NCBI GenBank assembly: GCA_029942125.1
Contig: JAPYUB010000001.1
Span: forward strand, 1 to 43,074
Reading direction: 5' to 3'
Source of the DNA: Candidatus Thalassarchaeaceae archaeon
GTDB taxonomy: Archaea; Thermoplasmatota; Poseidoniia; Poseidoniales; Thalassarchaeaceae
Length of the DNA stretch: 43,074 bases
In this document: one piece after another, positions 32,673-40,252 of the stretch
Numbering within the stretch: position 1 is the first letter of the stretch
Layout: every line of letters starts with the position of its first letter
Position numbers and translations under genes: made by a program
Notes under the pieces: generated by a model
What the model was told of the DNA's origin: nothing
The model's database searches: none
The model's input: only the letters and a program-made list of their open reading frames with translations

Positions 32673-33131
32673 GTGGGCGATGCATTCCATCAGCCCCACG
32701 CGCATGGCCGTCATCGGCCTCCATCCATCCGTTCCACATGCGACCAATGTATCATGCAAAGGGCCCAAATTCGGACGGCGACGTTCGCCACTATATCTTA
32801 CCGCAGCTGGAGATGGGACATCGCTGAGAGATTGTGATGTGTGAGAATGTTTAACGGCGTTCTGAAATCTAGACCATAGCCCCTTTATTTCGTCCACAAC
32901 CATCTGCTGTGTCCATGCCCTGCGGCCACATAGTTCAAAGGTTCCAGTCACATCATGTTCGGTGAGAATTCGTTTTGCAATCTCTGCATCACGAAGATGA
33001 ACCCAATGATAGATTTTGTCGTCATTTTGGGGTTCATTTCCTGCCAATATTGTAGAGACCCAGTGATTAATCGGGCCGTCTCCATCTGGAGAATATACAT
33101 CGATGAAATGAATATTGAGGAGTTCGGACAT
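32655..33131 (-). CDS. Unknown protein, possible epimerase-like C-terminal fragment
   Basis: The protein of about 158 residues is not recognised with confidence. It has an alpha/beta look: an N-terminal DVYSPDGDGPINHWV segment, HVRDAE-like HLRDAEIAKRIL, then FELCGRRAWTQQMVVDEIKG. This last stretch resembles the C-terminal part of extended short-chain dehydrogenase/epimerases, but no NAD-binding glycine loop exists. The ATG at 33131 has a weak GGAAGTG upstream; a GTG at 33146 would overlap the aminotransferase stop by one base. It is downstream of, and probably cotranscribed with, the aminotransferase. It converges on deoxyhypusine synthase with an 18-base overlap. Confidence 0.5.
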   Translation of the reverse strand: MSELLNIHFIDVYSPDGDGPINHWVSTILAGNEPQNDDKIYHWVHLRDAEIAKRILTEHDVTGTFELCGRRAWTQQMVVDEIKGLWSRFQNAVKHSHTSQSLSDVPSPAAVRYSGERRRPNLGPLHDTLVACGTDGWRPMTAMRVGLMECIAHSTEQI

Positions 33132-33145
33132 CCGATACACTTCCA

Positions 33146-34666
33146 CTAATCGTCACGGTTTGCGTCGTGGATGATGAAGGCTTTTCGAATTGTGTTGACA
33201 ATCAAATCAATCTCTGCCGAAGTGATGGCAAAGTGCGGGGTGAAACGCAAGGCGTTCATTCCACCATGGATAATTCCAAGGCCAATTTTCCGACAGGTTT
33301 CTTCGACTTGCCCGAAACCGACAACAGGGTGCGTTTCTGGATTTAATTCAGCACTACACAGCAAACCTGTACCCTGGACCTTGACAATCACATCGGGAAA
33401 CTCTGCAGCCAATTGTTCGAGTTTTTCTACCAACTCAACACCTCGTTCACGGATATTTTGCCTCAGTTCAGGGGTGATTTGATCAAGAACCGCTATGGCC
33501 GTCTCAAGCGCTCGAGGATTCGTTGTCATCGTGTTGCCATAAATTCCAACCACGTAGAGTTCCGAGGCTCTCTGACTCAACCCCAGTACTGAAAGTGGAT
33601 ATTGGCCAGCGTTCAGTGCCTTTGACCATGTTTCCAAATCTGGGGCTTCACATGTCTCAAATCCAGGGTAATCTATGATTGAAAGAGCCCCCTGACCACG
33701 CAATCCTGCTTGAATCGAGTCAACTAGGAACATACTGCCATGTTCTAGCGTCAATCGACGAGCCTCATCATAGAATTCTCGTGTCACACACTGTCCTGGG
33801 TTCCCCTCTCCCTGAACTGGTTCAATCGCCATCAACTCGATAAAAAATTCTTCAGTTTCTGCACGAGAAAATACAGCCCGTAGGGCTTCAACATCATTCA
33901 AAGGAACCAACAACAAATTGTCTCTGTCTCTGAAAGAGGCTAGGTTACGATCGTATCCCTCCATACAGGAGTGTGAAATCTGAGCCGGTCTATCTGTACG
34001 CCCATGGAATGCATGTTCAACAGCAAGCAGTTTGATGAGTTTACCTTCGTGTCTACCACCAACACTGGTATGTTGGTTTGCATTAACATCAGCGATTCTC
34101 AAACCAACCGTTACGGATTCTGAACCACTATTCATACAGATGAATTTGGTAAATGGACAATTACCACGAGTGTGACCCAATTCGATTCGAAGACGATCTG
34201 AAAGACGTTTTTGACTGAACGAGGGTGTCATTACATTGGCCATAACCCAATTATTTGACATCGAATCGATGACTACATCGGGGCCATGTCCACCACCCAG
34301 CATACCATAGGAACCATTGTCATGAAGCACAGCTCCTTTTGAGGTGATAATCCAGGGCCCACGCGCAGCAATTGCAACATATGGATTGATGGTTGCTGCG
34401 GAATAGAAATTGATGTAATTGGATTGAATCGAAGAAATAAGAGTGGCTTCATCTTGAGCTAAATATTCTAGGCCTACTTCTTCAACCAAGCCGGCAAAAG
34501 TAACAGATGCTTCATCAATTGCTCGGATCAATTGTGGATTAAGGGTGCAAAATCTCTCGATGACGTCATCTGAAAGGCCTTGGGTTTGGGCAGCGGTACC
34601 GTCGGCAAGGCGACGAATCTCCATCAGTCGCTCGAGCATATTCGAATCGAATCGGAGGGCACCCAT
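33146..34666 (-). CDS. Class III (ornithine/omega-type) aminotransferase
   Basis: PLP-dependent aminotransferase of about 506 residues. Fold-type I class III features are visible: YGMLGGGHGPDVV near the N-terminal third, NSGSESVTVGLR (phosphate-binding Ser/Gly region), EHAFHGRTDRP, MFLVDSIQAGLRGQG (the Asp that contacts the PLP nitrogen), TWSKALNAGQYPLSVLGL (Schiff-base Lys), and the small-domain FTPHF segment. It is about 70 residues longer than common acetylornithine or GABA enzymes, mostly at the N-terminus. The ATG at 34666 is used because GGAG lies 8 bases upstream; a TTG at 34702 is weaker. The amino-group donor and acceptor cannot be told from the sequence. Confidence 0.82.
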   Translation of the reverse strand: MGALRFDSNMLERLMEIRRLADGTAAQTQGLSDDVIERFCTLNPQLIRAIDEASVTFAGLVEEVGLEYLAQDEATLISSIQSNYINFYSAATINPYVAIAARGPWIITSKGAVLHDNGSYGMLGGGHGPDVVIDSMSNNWVMANVMTPSFSQKRLSDRLRIELGHTRGNCPFTKFICMNSGSESVTVGLRIADVNANQHTSVGGRHEGKLIKLLAVEHAFHGRTDRPAQISHSCMEGYDRNLASFRDRDNLLLVPLNDVEALRAVFSRAETEEFFIELMAIEPVQGEGNPGQCVTREFYDEARRLTLEHGSMFLVDSIQAGLRGQGALSIIDYPGFETCEAPDLETWSKALNAGQYPLSVLGLSQRASELYVVGIYGNTMTTNPRALETAIAVLDQITPELRQNIRERGVELVEKLEQLAAEFPDVIVKVQGTGLLCSAELNPETHPVVGFGQVEETCRKIGLGIIHGGMNALRFTPHFAITSAEIDLIVNTIRKAFIIHDANRDD

Positions 34667-34777
34667 CAATGTTCTCCGTAAGAATGGTCTATCTATTGGC
34701 AATATTTACATTATTTATCAAATAATTTTCAATTGATTAACATAATTTTATTGTCTATCGGAGTCAATTTTTATATT

Positions 34778-34805
34778 GGCTGATAATGTATTGTTATCAG
34801 CCTTT
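34778..34805 (+). repeat. Perfect 9-bp hairpin followed by a T run
   Basis: GGCTGATAA (34778-34786), 7-base loop, TTATCAGCC (34794-34802), then CTTTTT continues the strand. This has the look of an intrinsic terminator on the plus strand, but no plus-strand gene ends nearby. It is therefore more likely an operator or part of the repeat unit. Confidence 0.45.
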
Positions 34806-34893
34806 TTCAATTGAAAATGAACAAATGAACATTTGGGCGTATTATCGAATGTTCAATTGAAAACTATAGGATTATCAGCCTTTTTCAATTGAA
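34794..34893 (+). repeat. Two identical 22-base direct repeats
   Basis: The 22-base unit beginning TTATCAGCC and ending TTCAATTGAA occurs identically at 34794-34815 and 34872-34893, starts 78 bases apart. Only the first copy has the upstream GGCTGATAA arm that makes a hairpin. Repeated identical units in a promoter region suggest binding sites for a regulator or a recent duplication. Confidence 0.7.
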
Positions 34894-34988
34894 CAACTGA
34901 TTCTATTTGTAAAGGGTATGGTTTAATAGCCCAATGGGCCCGTGGGTCAACAAGGCAGAATGGGATGCTACAACAGGAGATGAAAATA

Positions 34989-35576
34989 ATGGGAGACGAC
35001 AATTACAGAATACAGGAACTTCTTCAACGAGAAGTATACGTTGGAAACAACCTCGTTGGAATTATTGTAGGGGAACGATATCACCCTAACGAAGATCGCG
35101 TACGCTCGATGCGACTATTGGTTCAACCAAACGTGGCGGAAACGTATATGCGAAAACCAGCGGAATACGGACCGCTATCGAAAGAATTGATTCATTCAAT
35201 TCAAGATGATGGTTCAGTCAAACTTTCAAAATCAATGAGAGAACTGCAGAGACGGTGGCGAGATACAGTTCGAATCGAAGAACAACTTTACGCACCAGAT
35301 GAACTTCTGGATCGGGCTGTTCTCGATGATGATGGGTTAGAACTCGGAGTCGTCATTGCCCTCGTGAAGGTCAAGCGAACATACAGAGGGATTACCGTCA
35401 AACTACGTTCAGCGGTTCGTCGGAAATTTGCGCTAGATGAGACCATCGATATTCCGGTGACCGCCCTGGCACGAACGCGTGCTCGTTTGGATGAGATTGT
35501 ACTCTCTCGTACATACGAAAAACTGCGCTCTCTGCCCAGTTATATCCAGATTAACGATGGCATTCAAGAGGATTGA
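34989..35576 (+). CDS. PRC-barrel-like protein, unknown role
   Basis: From the ATG at 34989 (AGGAGA 8 bases upstream) the protein has 195 residues. Two similar small beta-barrel-like segments can be seen. The first is LLQREVYVGNNLVGIIVGER (about 8-27), and the second is LLDRAVLDDDGLELGVVIAL then VKVKRTYRGITVKL (about 107-140). The pattern of a start strand, acidic turn, Gly and Val-Ile strand is that of PRC-barrels, which in Archaea include the CdpB division proteins and RimM-like RNA-processing proteins. Between them is a helical, basic region (ELQRRWRDTVRIEEQ). The assignment is by pattern only. The gene stands alone behind the repeat-rich region. Confidence 0.5.
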   Translation: MGDDNYRIQELLQREVYVGNNLVGIIVGERYHPNEDRVRSMRLLVQPNVAETYMRKPAEYGPLSKELIHSIQDDGSVKLSKSMRELQRRWRDTVRIEEQLYAPDELLDRAVLDDDGLELGVVIALVKVKRTYRGITVKLRSAVRRKFALDETIDIPVTALARTRARLDEIVLSRTYEKLRSLPSYIQINDGIQED

Positions 35577-35591
35577 ATCGAACCGTCATCG

Positions 35592-35597
35592 TTAATT
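35592..35597 (+). promoter_or_regulatory. TATA-like box of the tRNA-Ile gene
   Basis: TTAATT is centred about 30 bases before the first base of the tRNA, the normal archaeal spacing. Confidence 0.45.
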
Positions 35598-35624
35598 CGG
35601 TGACATCTGTCGCCGGGTTGTTCT

Positions 35625-35699
35625 GGACGGGTAGCTTAGGTTGGCTGGAGCACCCGGCTGATAACCGGGAGGTCGCAGGTTCAAATCCTGCCTCGTCCA
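35625..35699 (+). tRNA. tRNA-Ile (GAU)
   Basis: A full cloverleaf can be drawn. The acceptor stem is GGACGGG with CTCGTCC (one G-T pair). The D arm starts with TAGCTTAGG. The anticodon stem is CCCGG/CCGGG around the loop CTGATAA with anticodon GAT at 35660-35662. The T arm is GCAGG-TTCAAAT-CCTGC, and the discriminator base is A. The 3' CCA is not encoded, and a T run follows at 35701, which can end transcription. No intron is present in the anticodon loop. Confidence 0.95.
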
Positions 35700-35723
35700 C
35701 TTTTCATTCTACCATAGTGGTCC

Positions 35724-35737
35724 CTAGACGTGTCTAG
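35724..35737. promoter_or_regulatory. Short inverted repeat before the PRPP synthetase gene
   Basis: CTAGAC-GT-GTCTAG has perfect 6-base arms, 39 bases before the prs ATG. It may be an operator; nothing more can be said. Confidence 0.3.
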
Positions 35738-35776
35738 ATGGGAAACAACATGAACAACCGGCTCTAGCGAGAGAAC

Positions 35777-36715
35777 ATGGCCGTCGTGTCCGGGAGCAAC
35801 GCTGCAGAATTGGCGGCTTCTCTTGCCAATGAATTGGGTTGGGAACATCATCCCCTCGAAGTAAGGCGGTTTCCTGACTCAGAAGGTTACGTTCGAGTAC
35901 CCCATGAAAGTATAGAGGCAATACGTCGTGAACCGGTAGTACTGGTTGCAACAACATTTCCCGACTCCGGTATTGTCGAAGCCTTGCTGATGCTAGAATC
36001 CATTCATGATGTACGTCGTGGAAACATGAGCAATCTGAAAGGTGAGGGAGACGATGATTTAGGAGATGTAGGGCCCGGAATTTTTCTAGCGGTACCATAC
36101 TTTGGATACTCAAGACAGGACAAACGATTCCAACGTGGTGAAGTTGTCTCAGCCAAACTTCTAGCTCGCCTCTTGACCAGACGTTGTGATGGAATGGTCG
36201 TGTTGGATCTTCATGCACCCGCGGTATTGGAAGATCTTGAGGTTCCAGTCTCATTCGTCTCCTCAATGCCAGAAATTGCAATTCATCTACAGGAGAACGT
36301 AAGACCCGATTTCGTACTCAGCCCCGATAAGGGGGCTATTGAACGAGCAAGTCATGTAGCCAATGCAATTGGATGTAATTTCTCTTATCTTGAGAAAACG
36401 AGAATTGATGCACATACAATCGAACACAAAGCAAAGGATTTGGAAGTTGACGGAGCCATTGTCGCAATTGTTGACGACATGATTTCGACCGGCGGCACCA
36501 TTTGCAAGGCCAGCGATGCCTTGCGTCGCCAGGGTGCTGTTGCAATCCATGCTGCGTGTACCCACGGTCTATTCACAGGGAGTGCTATCACACGCTTGGC
36601 AGAACATGTTGATGGGGTGCATGCAACCGATTCTCTACCCAATCCTCGTTCCGTTGTGAGTGGGGCTCCCGCCATCGCCCGAGGGGTTCGGGACTTGATT
36701 AAACGCGTCCTCTGA
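35777..36715 (+). CDS. prs: Ribose-phosphate pyrophosphokinase (PRPP synthetase)
   Basis: The enzyme makes PRPP from ribose 5-phosphate and ATP for nucleotide, histidine and other pathways. VVSGSNAAELAASLANELG is the N-terminal helix-strand, YFGYSRQDKRFQRGEVVSAK the ATP-binding flexible loop, DLHAPAVL the metal/ATP site, and VDDMISTGGTI the PRPP-binding loop (acidic pair followed by Ser-Thr-Gly-Gly). At 312 residues the length is normal. The gene follows tRNA-Ile by 77 bases and precedes the L7Ae gene. Confidence 0.93.
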   Translation: MAVVSGSNAAELAASLANELGWEHHPLEVRRFPDSEGYVRVPHESIEAIRREPVVLVATTFPDSGIVEALLMLESIHDVRRGNMSNLKGEGDDDLGDVGPGIFLAVPYFGYSRQDKRFQRGEVVSAKLLARLLTRRCDGMVVLDLHAPAVLEDLEVPVSFVSSMPEIAIHLQENVRPDFVLSPDKGAIERASHVANAIGCNFSYLEKTRIDAHTIEHKAKDLEVDGAIVAIVDDMISTGGTICKASDALRRQGAVAIHAACTHGLFTGSAITRLAEHVDGVHATDSLPNPRSVVSGAPAIARGVRDLIKRVL

Positions 36716-36747
36716 GACCCGGAAGGCCCCTGGTGGCTTGCGCTGCG

Positions 36748-36753
36748 TTTATA
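36748..36753 (+). promoter_or_regulatory. TATA box of the L7Ae operon
   Basis: TTTATA lies 45 bases before the L7Ae ATG, giving a transcription start near 36776. A small GC-rich inverted repeat, CGCCG-TC-CGGCG, lies at 36761-36772. GAGGAG just before the ATG is the ribosome-binding site. Confidence 0.5.
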
Positions 36754-36798
36754 CGAGGCACGCCGTCCGGCGGCTTACCGACATGAGGAGATAATCCA

Positions 36799-37173
36799 AT
36801 GACTGTACACATCGCATTTGAAACACCGAAAGACGTCAAAGACCAAGTTTCAGAACTAGTCAAAGTTGTTGCCAGTGGCAATGGACGCCTAAAGAAAGGA
36901 AGCAACGAGGTCACCAAAGCAGCAGAGCGGGGAACCGCGAAGATGATTGTAATGGCTGAGAACGTTAACCCCTCTGAGTTACTAGCACACATCCCCCTTA
37001 TTTGCAAGGAGAAGAAGATTCCCTTCATCTATGTCGAAGATCAAGGATTTTTGGCGGGCGATGCAGGCATGGGCGATAATGCAAAGACCGCAGCAATTGC
37101 TTTGATGGAATATACCAAGCCCGCAGAAGATGCTTTCAATGCCGTCAAGGCTCATTGTGACGCGCTGAACTGA
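36799..37173 (+). CDS. rpl7ae: Ribosomal protein L7Ae / kink-turn-binding protein
   Basis: L7Ae binds kink-turn RNA in the large ribosomal subunit, in box C/D and H/ACA RNPs and in RNase P. The 124-residue protein has GSNEVTKAAERGTAKMIVMAENVNP, which contains the RNA-binding loop, and LLAHIPLICKEKKIPFIYV. Both are very typical of the family. It opens the usual archaeal row L7Ae-S28e-L24e-Ndk, and the intergenic gaps here are short. AGGAG precedes the ATG. Confidence 0.96.
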   Translation: MTVHIAFETPKDVKDQVSELVKVVASGNGRLKKGSNEVTKAAERGTAKMIVMAENVNPSELLAHIPLICKEKKIPFIYVEDQGFLAGDAGMGDNAKTAAIALMEYTKPAEDAFNAVKAHCDALN

Positions 37174-37203
37174 AACTGAGGCTGCTTAAACGGAGGAATC
37201 TGA

Positions 37204-37422
37204 ATGACTCAGGAAGGCTGGCCAGCAGAGGTTGTCGAAGTCGTCGGACGTACGGGCATGACTGGTGAAGCAACCCAGGTTAAGGTCCGAGTCAATGACG
37301 CGCCCAATCCTCGTGACGTTGGGCGAATCATTACACGCAACGTCCTCGGACCAATTCGAATTGGTGATATTCTGATGTTAAGAGATACGGGCCGTGAAGC
37401 TCGAAAACTCAATTTCCGCTGA
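37204..37422 (+). CDS. rps28e: Ribosomal protein S28e
   Basis: Small-subunit protein of 72 residues with the OB-fold pattern typical of S28e: [41 protein letters not shown] and the RKL ending. GGAGG occurs upstream of the ATG. It lies between L7Ae (30 bases) and L24e (9 bases) and is surely cotranscribed. Confidence 0.96.
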   Translation: MTQEGWPAEVVEVVGRTGMTGEATQVKVRVNDAPNPRDVGRIITRNVLGPIRIGDILMLRDTGREARKLNFR

Positions 37423-37431
37423 GGCGATGAT

Positions 37432-37620
37432 ATGGCTGAACGTCGGATTTGCAACTTCTCTGGAGAAGAGATTGAACCGGGAACTGGGGTCATGTATGTC
37501 AAGCGTGACGGAACAGTACTCTGGTTCAAGGATTCCAAGGCCCGCAAGAACATGAAACTGGGTCGTAACCCACGCAAGGTCAAGTGGACCCGGCACTATG
37601 TCAAAGGCGGGACTCAGTAA
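37432..37620 (+). CDS. rpl24e: Ribosomal protein L24e, zinc-cysteine-depleted form
   Basis: This 62-residue protein aligns along its whole length with L24e: CNFSGEEIEPGTGVMYVKRD, then GTVLWFKDSKARKNMKLGRN, then PRKVKWTRHY. Typical archaeal L24e has a four-Cys zinc ribbon (CxxC...CxxxC). Here only the first Cys is kept; the others are Ser, Lys and Ala, so it should not bind zinc. The fold may be held by other contacts, as in known Cys-free ribosomal-protein variants. It starts 9 bases after the S28e stop. Confidence 0.94.
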   Translation: MAERRICNFSGEEIEPGTGVMYVKRDGTVLWFKDSKARKNMKLGRNPRKVKWTRHYVKGGTQ

Positions 37621-37637
37621 TCGTCGATCTTGATTCT

Positions 37638-37646
37638 TCTATAATC
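37638..37646 (+). promoter_or_regulatory. TATA-like box of ndk
   Basis: TCTATAATC lies 54 bases before the ndk ATG. GGAGG (37681-37685) is 15 bases from the ATG, and an intervening GGCGG-CCGCC hairpin (37684-37698) could bring it closer. Confidence 0.4.
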
Positions 37647-37700
37647 GCCATCTACTACGAGGGCGGCGTGCTGAAATAGGGGAGGCGGGTCGGCCGCCCC

Positions 37701-38123
37701 ATGGTAAACATTCAAACTACATTCATCATGATTAAGCCAGATGGTGTCGAACGTGGTCTTGTTGACGAGATTATAGGACGATTTGAGGGGATTGGTCTGC
37801 GTATGCTGGGCAGGCGAGATCTAACCCCGCCTCTAGAGTTGGCTGAGACACACTACGCAGTGCACAAGGAACGCCCGTTCTATTCCGAGTTGATTGAATT
37901 CATCACATCGGGCCCTGTAGTGGCCATGGCTTGGAAAGGAGAAGGGGCAATAGCGGCCTCTCGCAAACTGATTGGAGCTACAAATTGGGAAGATGCTGAA
38001 CCTGGCACAATCCGAGCGGACTTTGCCCGCAGCATCGACCAAAATATCATTCACGGCTCAGACGGTGAAGATACTGCAGCCTTCGAATTGGGGCTTTGGT
38101 TCACCAATGGACTAGAGGACTGA
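37701..38123 (+). CDS. ndk: Nucleoside diphosphate kinase
   Basis: Ndk moves the gamma phosphate of ATP onto other NDPs through a phosphohistidine. [20 protein letters not shown] is the family N-terminus. [18 protein letters not shown] contains the catalytic His (about 118) in the usual NxxHGSD box. At 140 residues it is normal. It is placed between the ribosomal genes and aIF5B, as in many archaea, where it may supply GTP for translation. Confidence 0.95.
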   Translation: MVNIQTTFIMIKPDGVERGLVDEIIGRFEGIGLRMLGRRDLTPPLELAETHYAVHKERPFYSELIEFITSGPVVAMAWKGEGAIAASRKLIGATNWEDAEPGTIRADFARSIDQNIIHGSDGEDTAAFELGLWFTNGLED

Positions 38124-38138
38124 AAATAGTGAGGTTAT

Positions 38139-38169
38139 TTCCAATTGAGAGTTTGAAACTTCCAATTGA
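38139..38169 (+). repeat. Direct repeats before the aIF5B gene
   Basis: TTCCAATTGA occurs at 38139-38148 and 38160-38169, a 21-base period (two helical turns). They flank AGTTTGAAACT. GAGGTG follows as the ribosome-binding site, 5 bases before the ATG. The words resemble the TTCAATTGAA repeats near 34806. Confidence 0.5.
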
Positions 38170-38186
38170 AAAATTGAGGTGCTATT

Positions 38187-40007
38187 ATGGATGAAAATAA
38201 CCGTCGTCAACCCATTGTGGCTGTTCTAGGGCATGTCGACCATGGCAAAACATCTGTCTTGGACTACATTCGTAGTCTAGGTCAAGATCGACAATCAAGC
38301 GTCATGGCTAGAGAGGCAGGGGGAATTACACAACACATCGGTGCGACAGAGGTACCTGCAAAGCTGTTGAATGAATTCTGTAGTCCACTCATGGGTGGAA
38401 AGGAATTCTTGTCACCGGGTTTACTCTTCATTGACACACCAGGTCACCATTCGTTCTCGACCTTACGTACACGAGGTGGTTCCCTAGCAGATATCGCGAT
38501 TCTAGTCATTGATATGATGGAAGGATGCCAACCACAGACGTTAGAATCGATTCGAATCTTGAAGAATGCAAAGACTCCTTTCGTCGTTTGTGCCAACAAA
38601 GTAGATCGAATCCATGGATGGAGGTCTGTAAACGGACGCTCTGCTGCTGAAGCAATGAAGGATCAAGATTCGTATGCCATGGGCTTGTTTGAACAGAAAT
38701 TTTGGCACCTTGTAGGCCAATTTGGTGAGCAGGGATTCAATCTTGATATGTACAACAAAATTTCTGATTTCACTCAAAATATACCCTTAGTACCTTGTTC
38801 TGCAAAAGAGGGGGAAGGGATGCAAGATCTGCTCGCAACCACCATAGGTCTGGCTGAAAAATTCCTTGATGAACAACTCTCTGACGTCGATGGATATTCA
38901 GAGGGAACTGTACTCGAAATGAAAGAAGAACGTGGACTTGGAAAAACGTTGGATGTAATCATGTATCGTGGTCAAATTTCCAAAGGCGATGAAATTGTCG
39001 TCGCAACTAATCAGGGCCCTATGGTCACCAGAGTAAGAGGGCTATTCAGACCTCGAGGCATGGCAGAAATGCGTGATGCTGGAGATCGTTGGGATGCGAT
39101 TGAAACCGTTGAGGCGGCTGCCGGATTGAAATTGGCGGCTCCAGATCTAGATGGGGTTCTTGCAGGCACGACACTCCGGGTTCTGCCAGAAGATGCTGAA
39201 CTACGACAACAAGTGATTGATGCGGCCGAGGATGAATCTGAGATTAGCATCGAATTAGATGAGGAAGAGGGGATTGTCATCAAGGCCGATACGCTTGGAG
39301 GGCTTGAGGCGCTAGCATTCGAATTACACAACCTCGAAAATCCAATTCCAATTCGAAGTGCAGGAATTGGACCGGTCAATAAGCGTGATTTGCGTGGGGC
39401 AGAAAACGCAGCAAATCCATTACAGAGAGTCATTCTTGCATTTAGTACAAGCGTGCAAACGGAAACTGCTGAAGAACTTGAAAAAGAAGATTGTAAAGTA
39501 GAGTATATTGGTTCTGACATCATCTATCATATTCTAGAACAATTTGAGATTTGGACTGAAAATCGAAAGATTGAGTTGGAAAAGGAAAAAAGAGAGAAAA
39601 TTGTTTACCCTGGAAAAATCATCATTCTCACTGATCACATTTTCCGTCGATCAGGACCTGCGGTTGTTGGTGTTCGAATCCTAGGGGGACGACTACACAT
39701 CGGACAACGTCTTATGACAATCGAAGGAAAGAATGTTGGCCAGATTAAATCCATTCGAACTGGAGATACTTCGCACAAGGAGGCGAAGCAAGGAGAAGAG
39801 GTTGCGATTGCGATTCAAGGAGCAACTATCGGACGCGGAATCGATGAAGAGGATGTCCTGCTCGTAGATGTACCCGCAAATCATATCCGAAGACTTCGGA
39901 AACTAGAACTCACTTCTTCCGAACAAGAGATTCTTGACGAACTTACAGCACTGCATCGTGCAGATGACCACAAGAGATGGAAAGATAAGCAAAATGAAAA
40001 ATTCTGA
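38187..40007 (+). CDS. infB: Translation initiation factor aIF5B (IF-2 family)
   Basis: This GTPase promotes subunit joining and initiator tRNA placement. The G motifs are GHVDHGKTS (15-23), DTPGHHSF, NKVD and SAKEGEG. Domain II follows (LDVIMYRGQISKGDEIVV), then the long linker helix, and domains III-IV near the C-terminus with VGVRILGGRLHIGQRL. No N-terminal extension is present, as expected for the archaeal form, and 606 residues is the standard length. The C-terminal helices are charged. A degenerate copy of its last part lies 18 bases downstream. Confidence 0.96.
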   Translation: MDENNRRQPIVAVLGHVDHGKTSVLDYIRSLGQDRQSSVMAREAGGITQHIGATEVPAKLLNEFCSPLMGGKEFLSPGLLFIDTPGHHSFSTLRTRGGSLADIAILVIDMMEGCQPQTLESIRILKNAKTPFVVCANKVDRIHGWRSVNGRSAAEAMKDQDSYAMGLFEQKFWHLVGQFGEQGFNLDMYNKISDFTQNIPLVPCSAKEGEGMQDLLATTIGLAEKFLDEQLSDVDGYSEGTVLEMKEERGLGKTLDVIMYRGQISKGDEIVVATNQGPMVTRVRGLFRPRGMAEMRDAGDRWDAIETVEAAAGLKLAAPDLDGVLAGTTLRVLPEDAELRQQVIDAAEDESEISIELDEEEGIVIKADTLGGLEALAFELHNLENPIPIRSAGIGPVNKRDLRGAENAANPLQRVILAFSTSVQTETAEELEKEDCKVEYIGSDIIYHILEQFEIWTENRKIELEKEKREKIVYPGKIIILTDHIFRRSGPAVVGVRILGGRLHIGQRLMTIEGKNVGQIKSIRTGDTSHKEAKQGEEVAIAIQGATIGRGIDEEDVLLVDVPANHIRRLRKLELTSSEQEILDELTALHRADDHKRWKDKQNEKF

Positions 40008-40024
40008 TGGTTGATTGATGTCTA

Positions 40025-40093
40025 AAGACTACAACAACTAGGGGGAATTCTTCCGAATAAGAGATTCCCGACGAACTCACTGCACCGCATCGT
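40025..40093 (+). pseudogene. Decayed duplicate of the infB 3' end
   Basis: Bases 40048-40093 match infB bases 39914-39959 at 40 of 46 positions without gaps. With one 1-base indel, weaker similarity extends upstream to about 40025 (AAGACT and AACTAG shared). In the infB frame the copy reads SSE-stop-EIPDELTAPHR-stop, where infB has SSEQEILDELTALHR, so it cannot be translated through. No similarity was seen after 40093. The remaining 160 bases up to moxR hold two AGGGGCG words and no other recognisable signal. Confidence 0.8.
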
Positions 40094-40252
40094 TAAGAGA
40101 ACTATTATTAGGGGCGTTAAAGGGGCGCAGTATTGCATTTCACCGTTGAGATTGACCATTGATTTGTTCGATGATTCAGTGACCCCAAGACCCCCAACGT
40201 TGAAGTACGAATTGGAATGGTCCTGTAGTGGGTTAGTACCCGAGATGATACC

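Larger units (their letters stand above)
34667..34988. other. AT-rich, repeat-bearing divergent intergenic region
   Basis: This is the longest gene-free stretch in the window. It is much more AT-rich than its surroundings and holds promoters for both flanking genes. TTTAATA (34922-34928) is a plausible TATA box for the PRC-barrel-like gene, with AGGAGA (34975-34980) as its ribosome-binding site. On the other strand, the T/A-rich block at about 34700-34725 probably serves the aminotransferase. The palindrome TTCAATTGAA occurs at 34806, 34852 and 34884. TGAACATT (34826-34833) and AATGTTCA (34848-34855) are inverted. I see no RNA gene here. Confidence 0.55.

Noticed and set aside
34778-34805. 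Intrinsic terminator of a plus-strand gene
   Set aside because: No plus-strand gene ends within 2 kb upstream; the arm is part of a direct repeat, so an operator or repeat explanation is better.
35724-36281. A 185-residue minus-strand frame over the PRPP synthetase gene
   Set aside because: It is antisense to a certain gene, rich in His and Arg from reverse reading, with no plausible start signals.
39011-39523. A 170-residue minus-strand Ser/Ala-rich frame inside infB
   Set aside because: Composition is that of an antisense reading of an acidic protein; no supporting signal.
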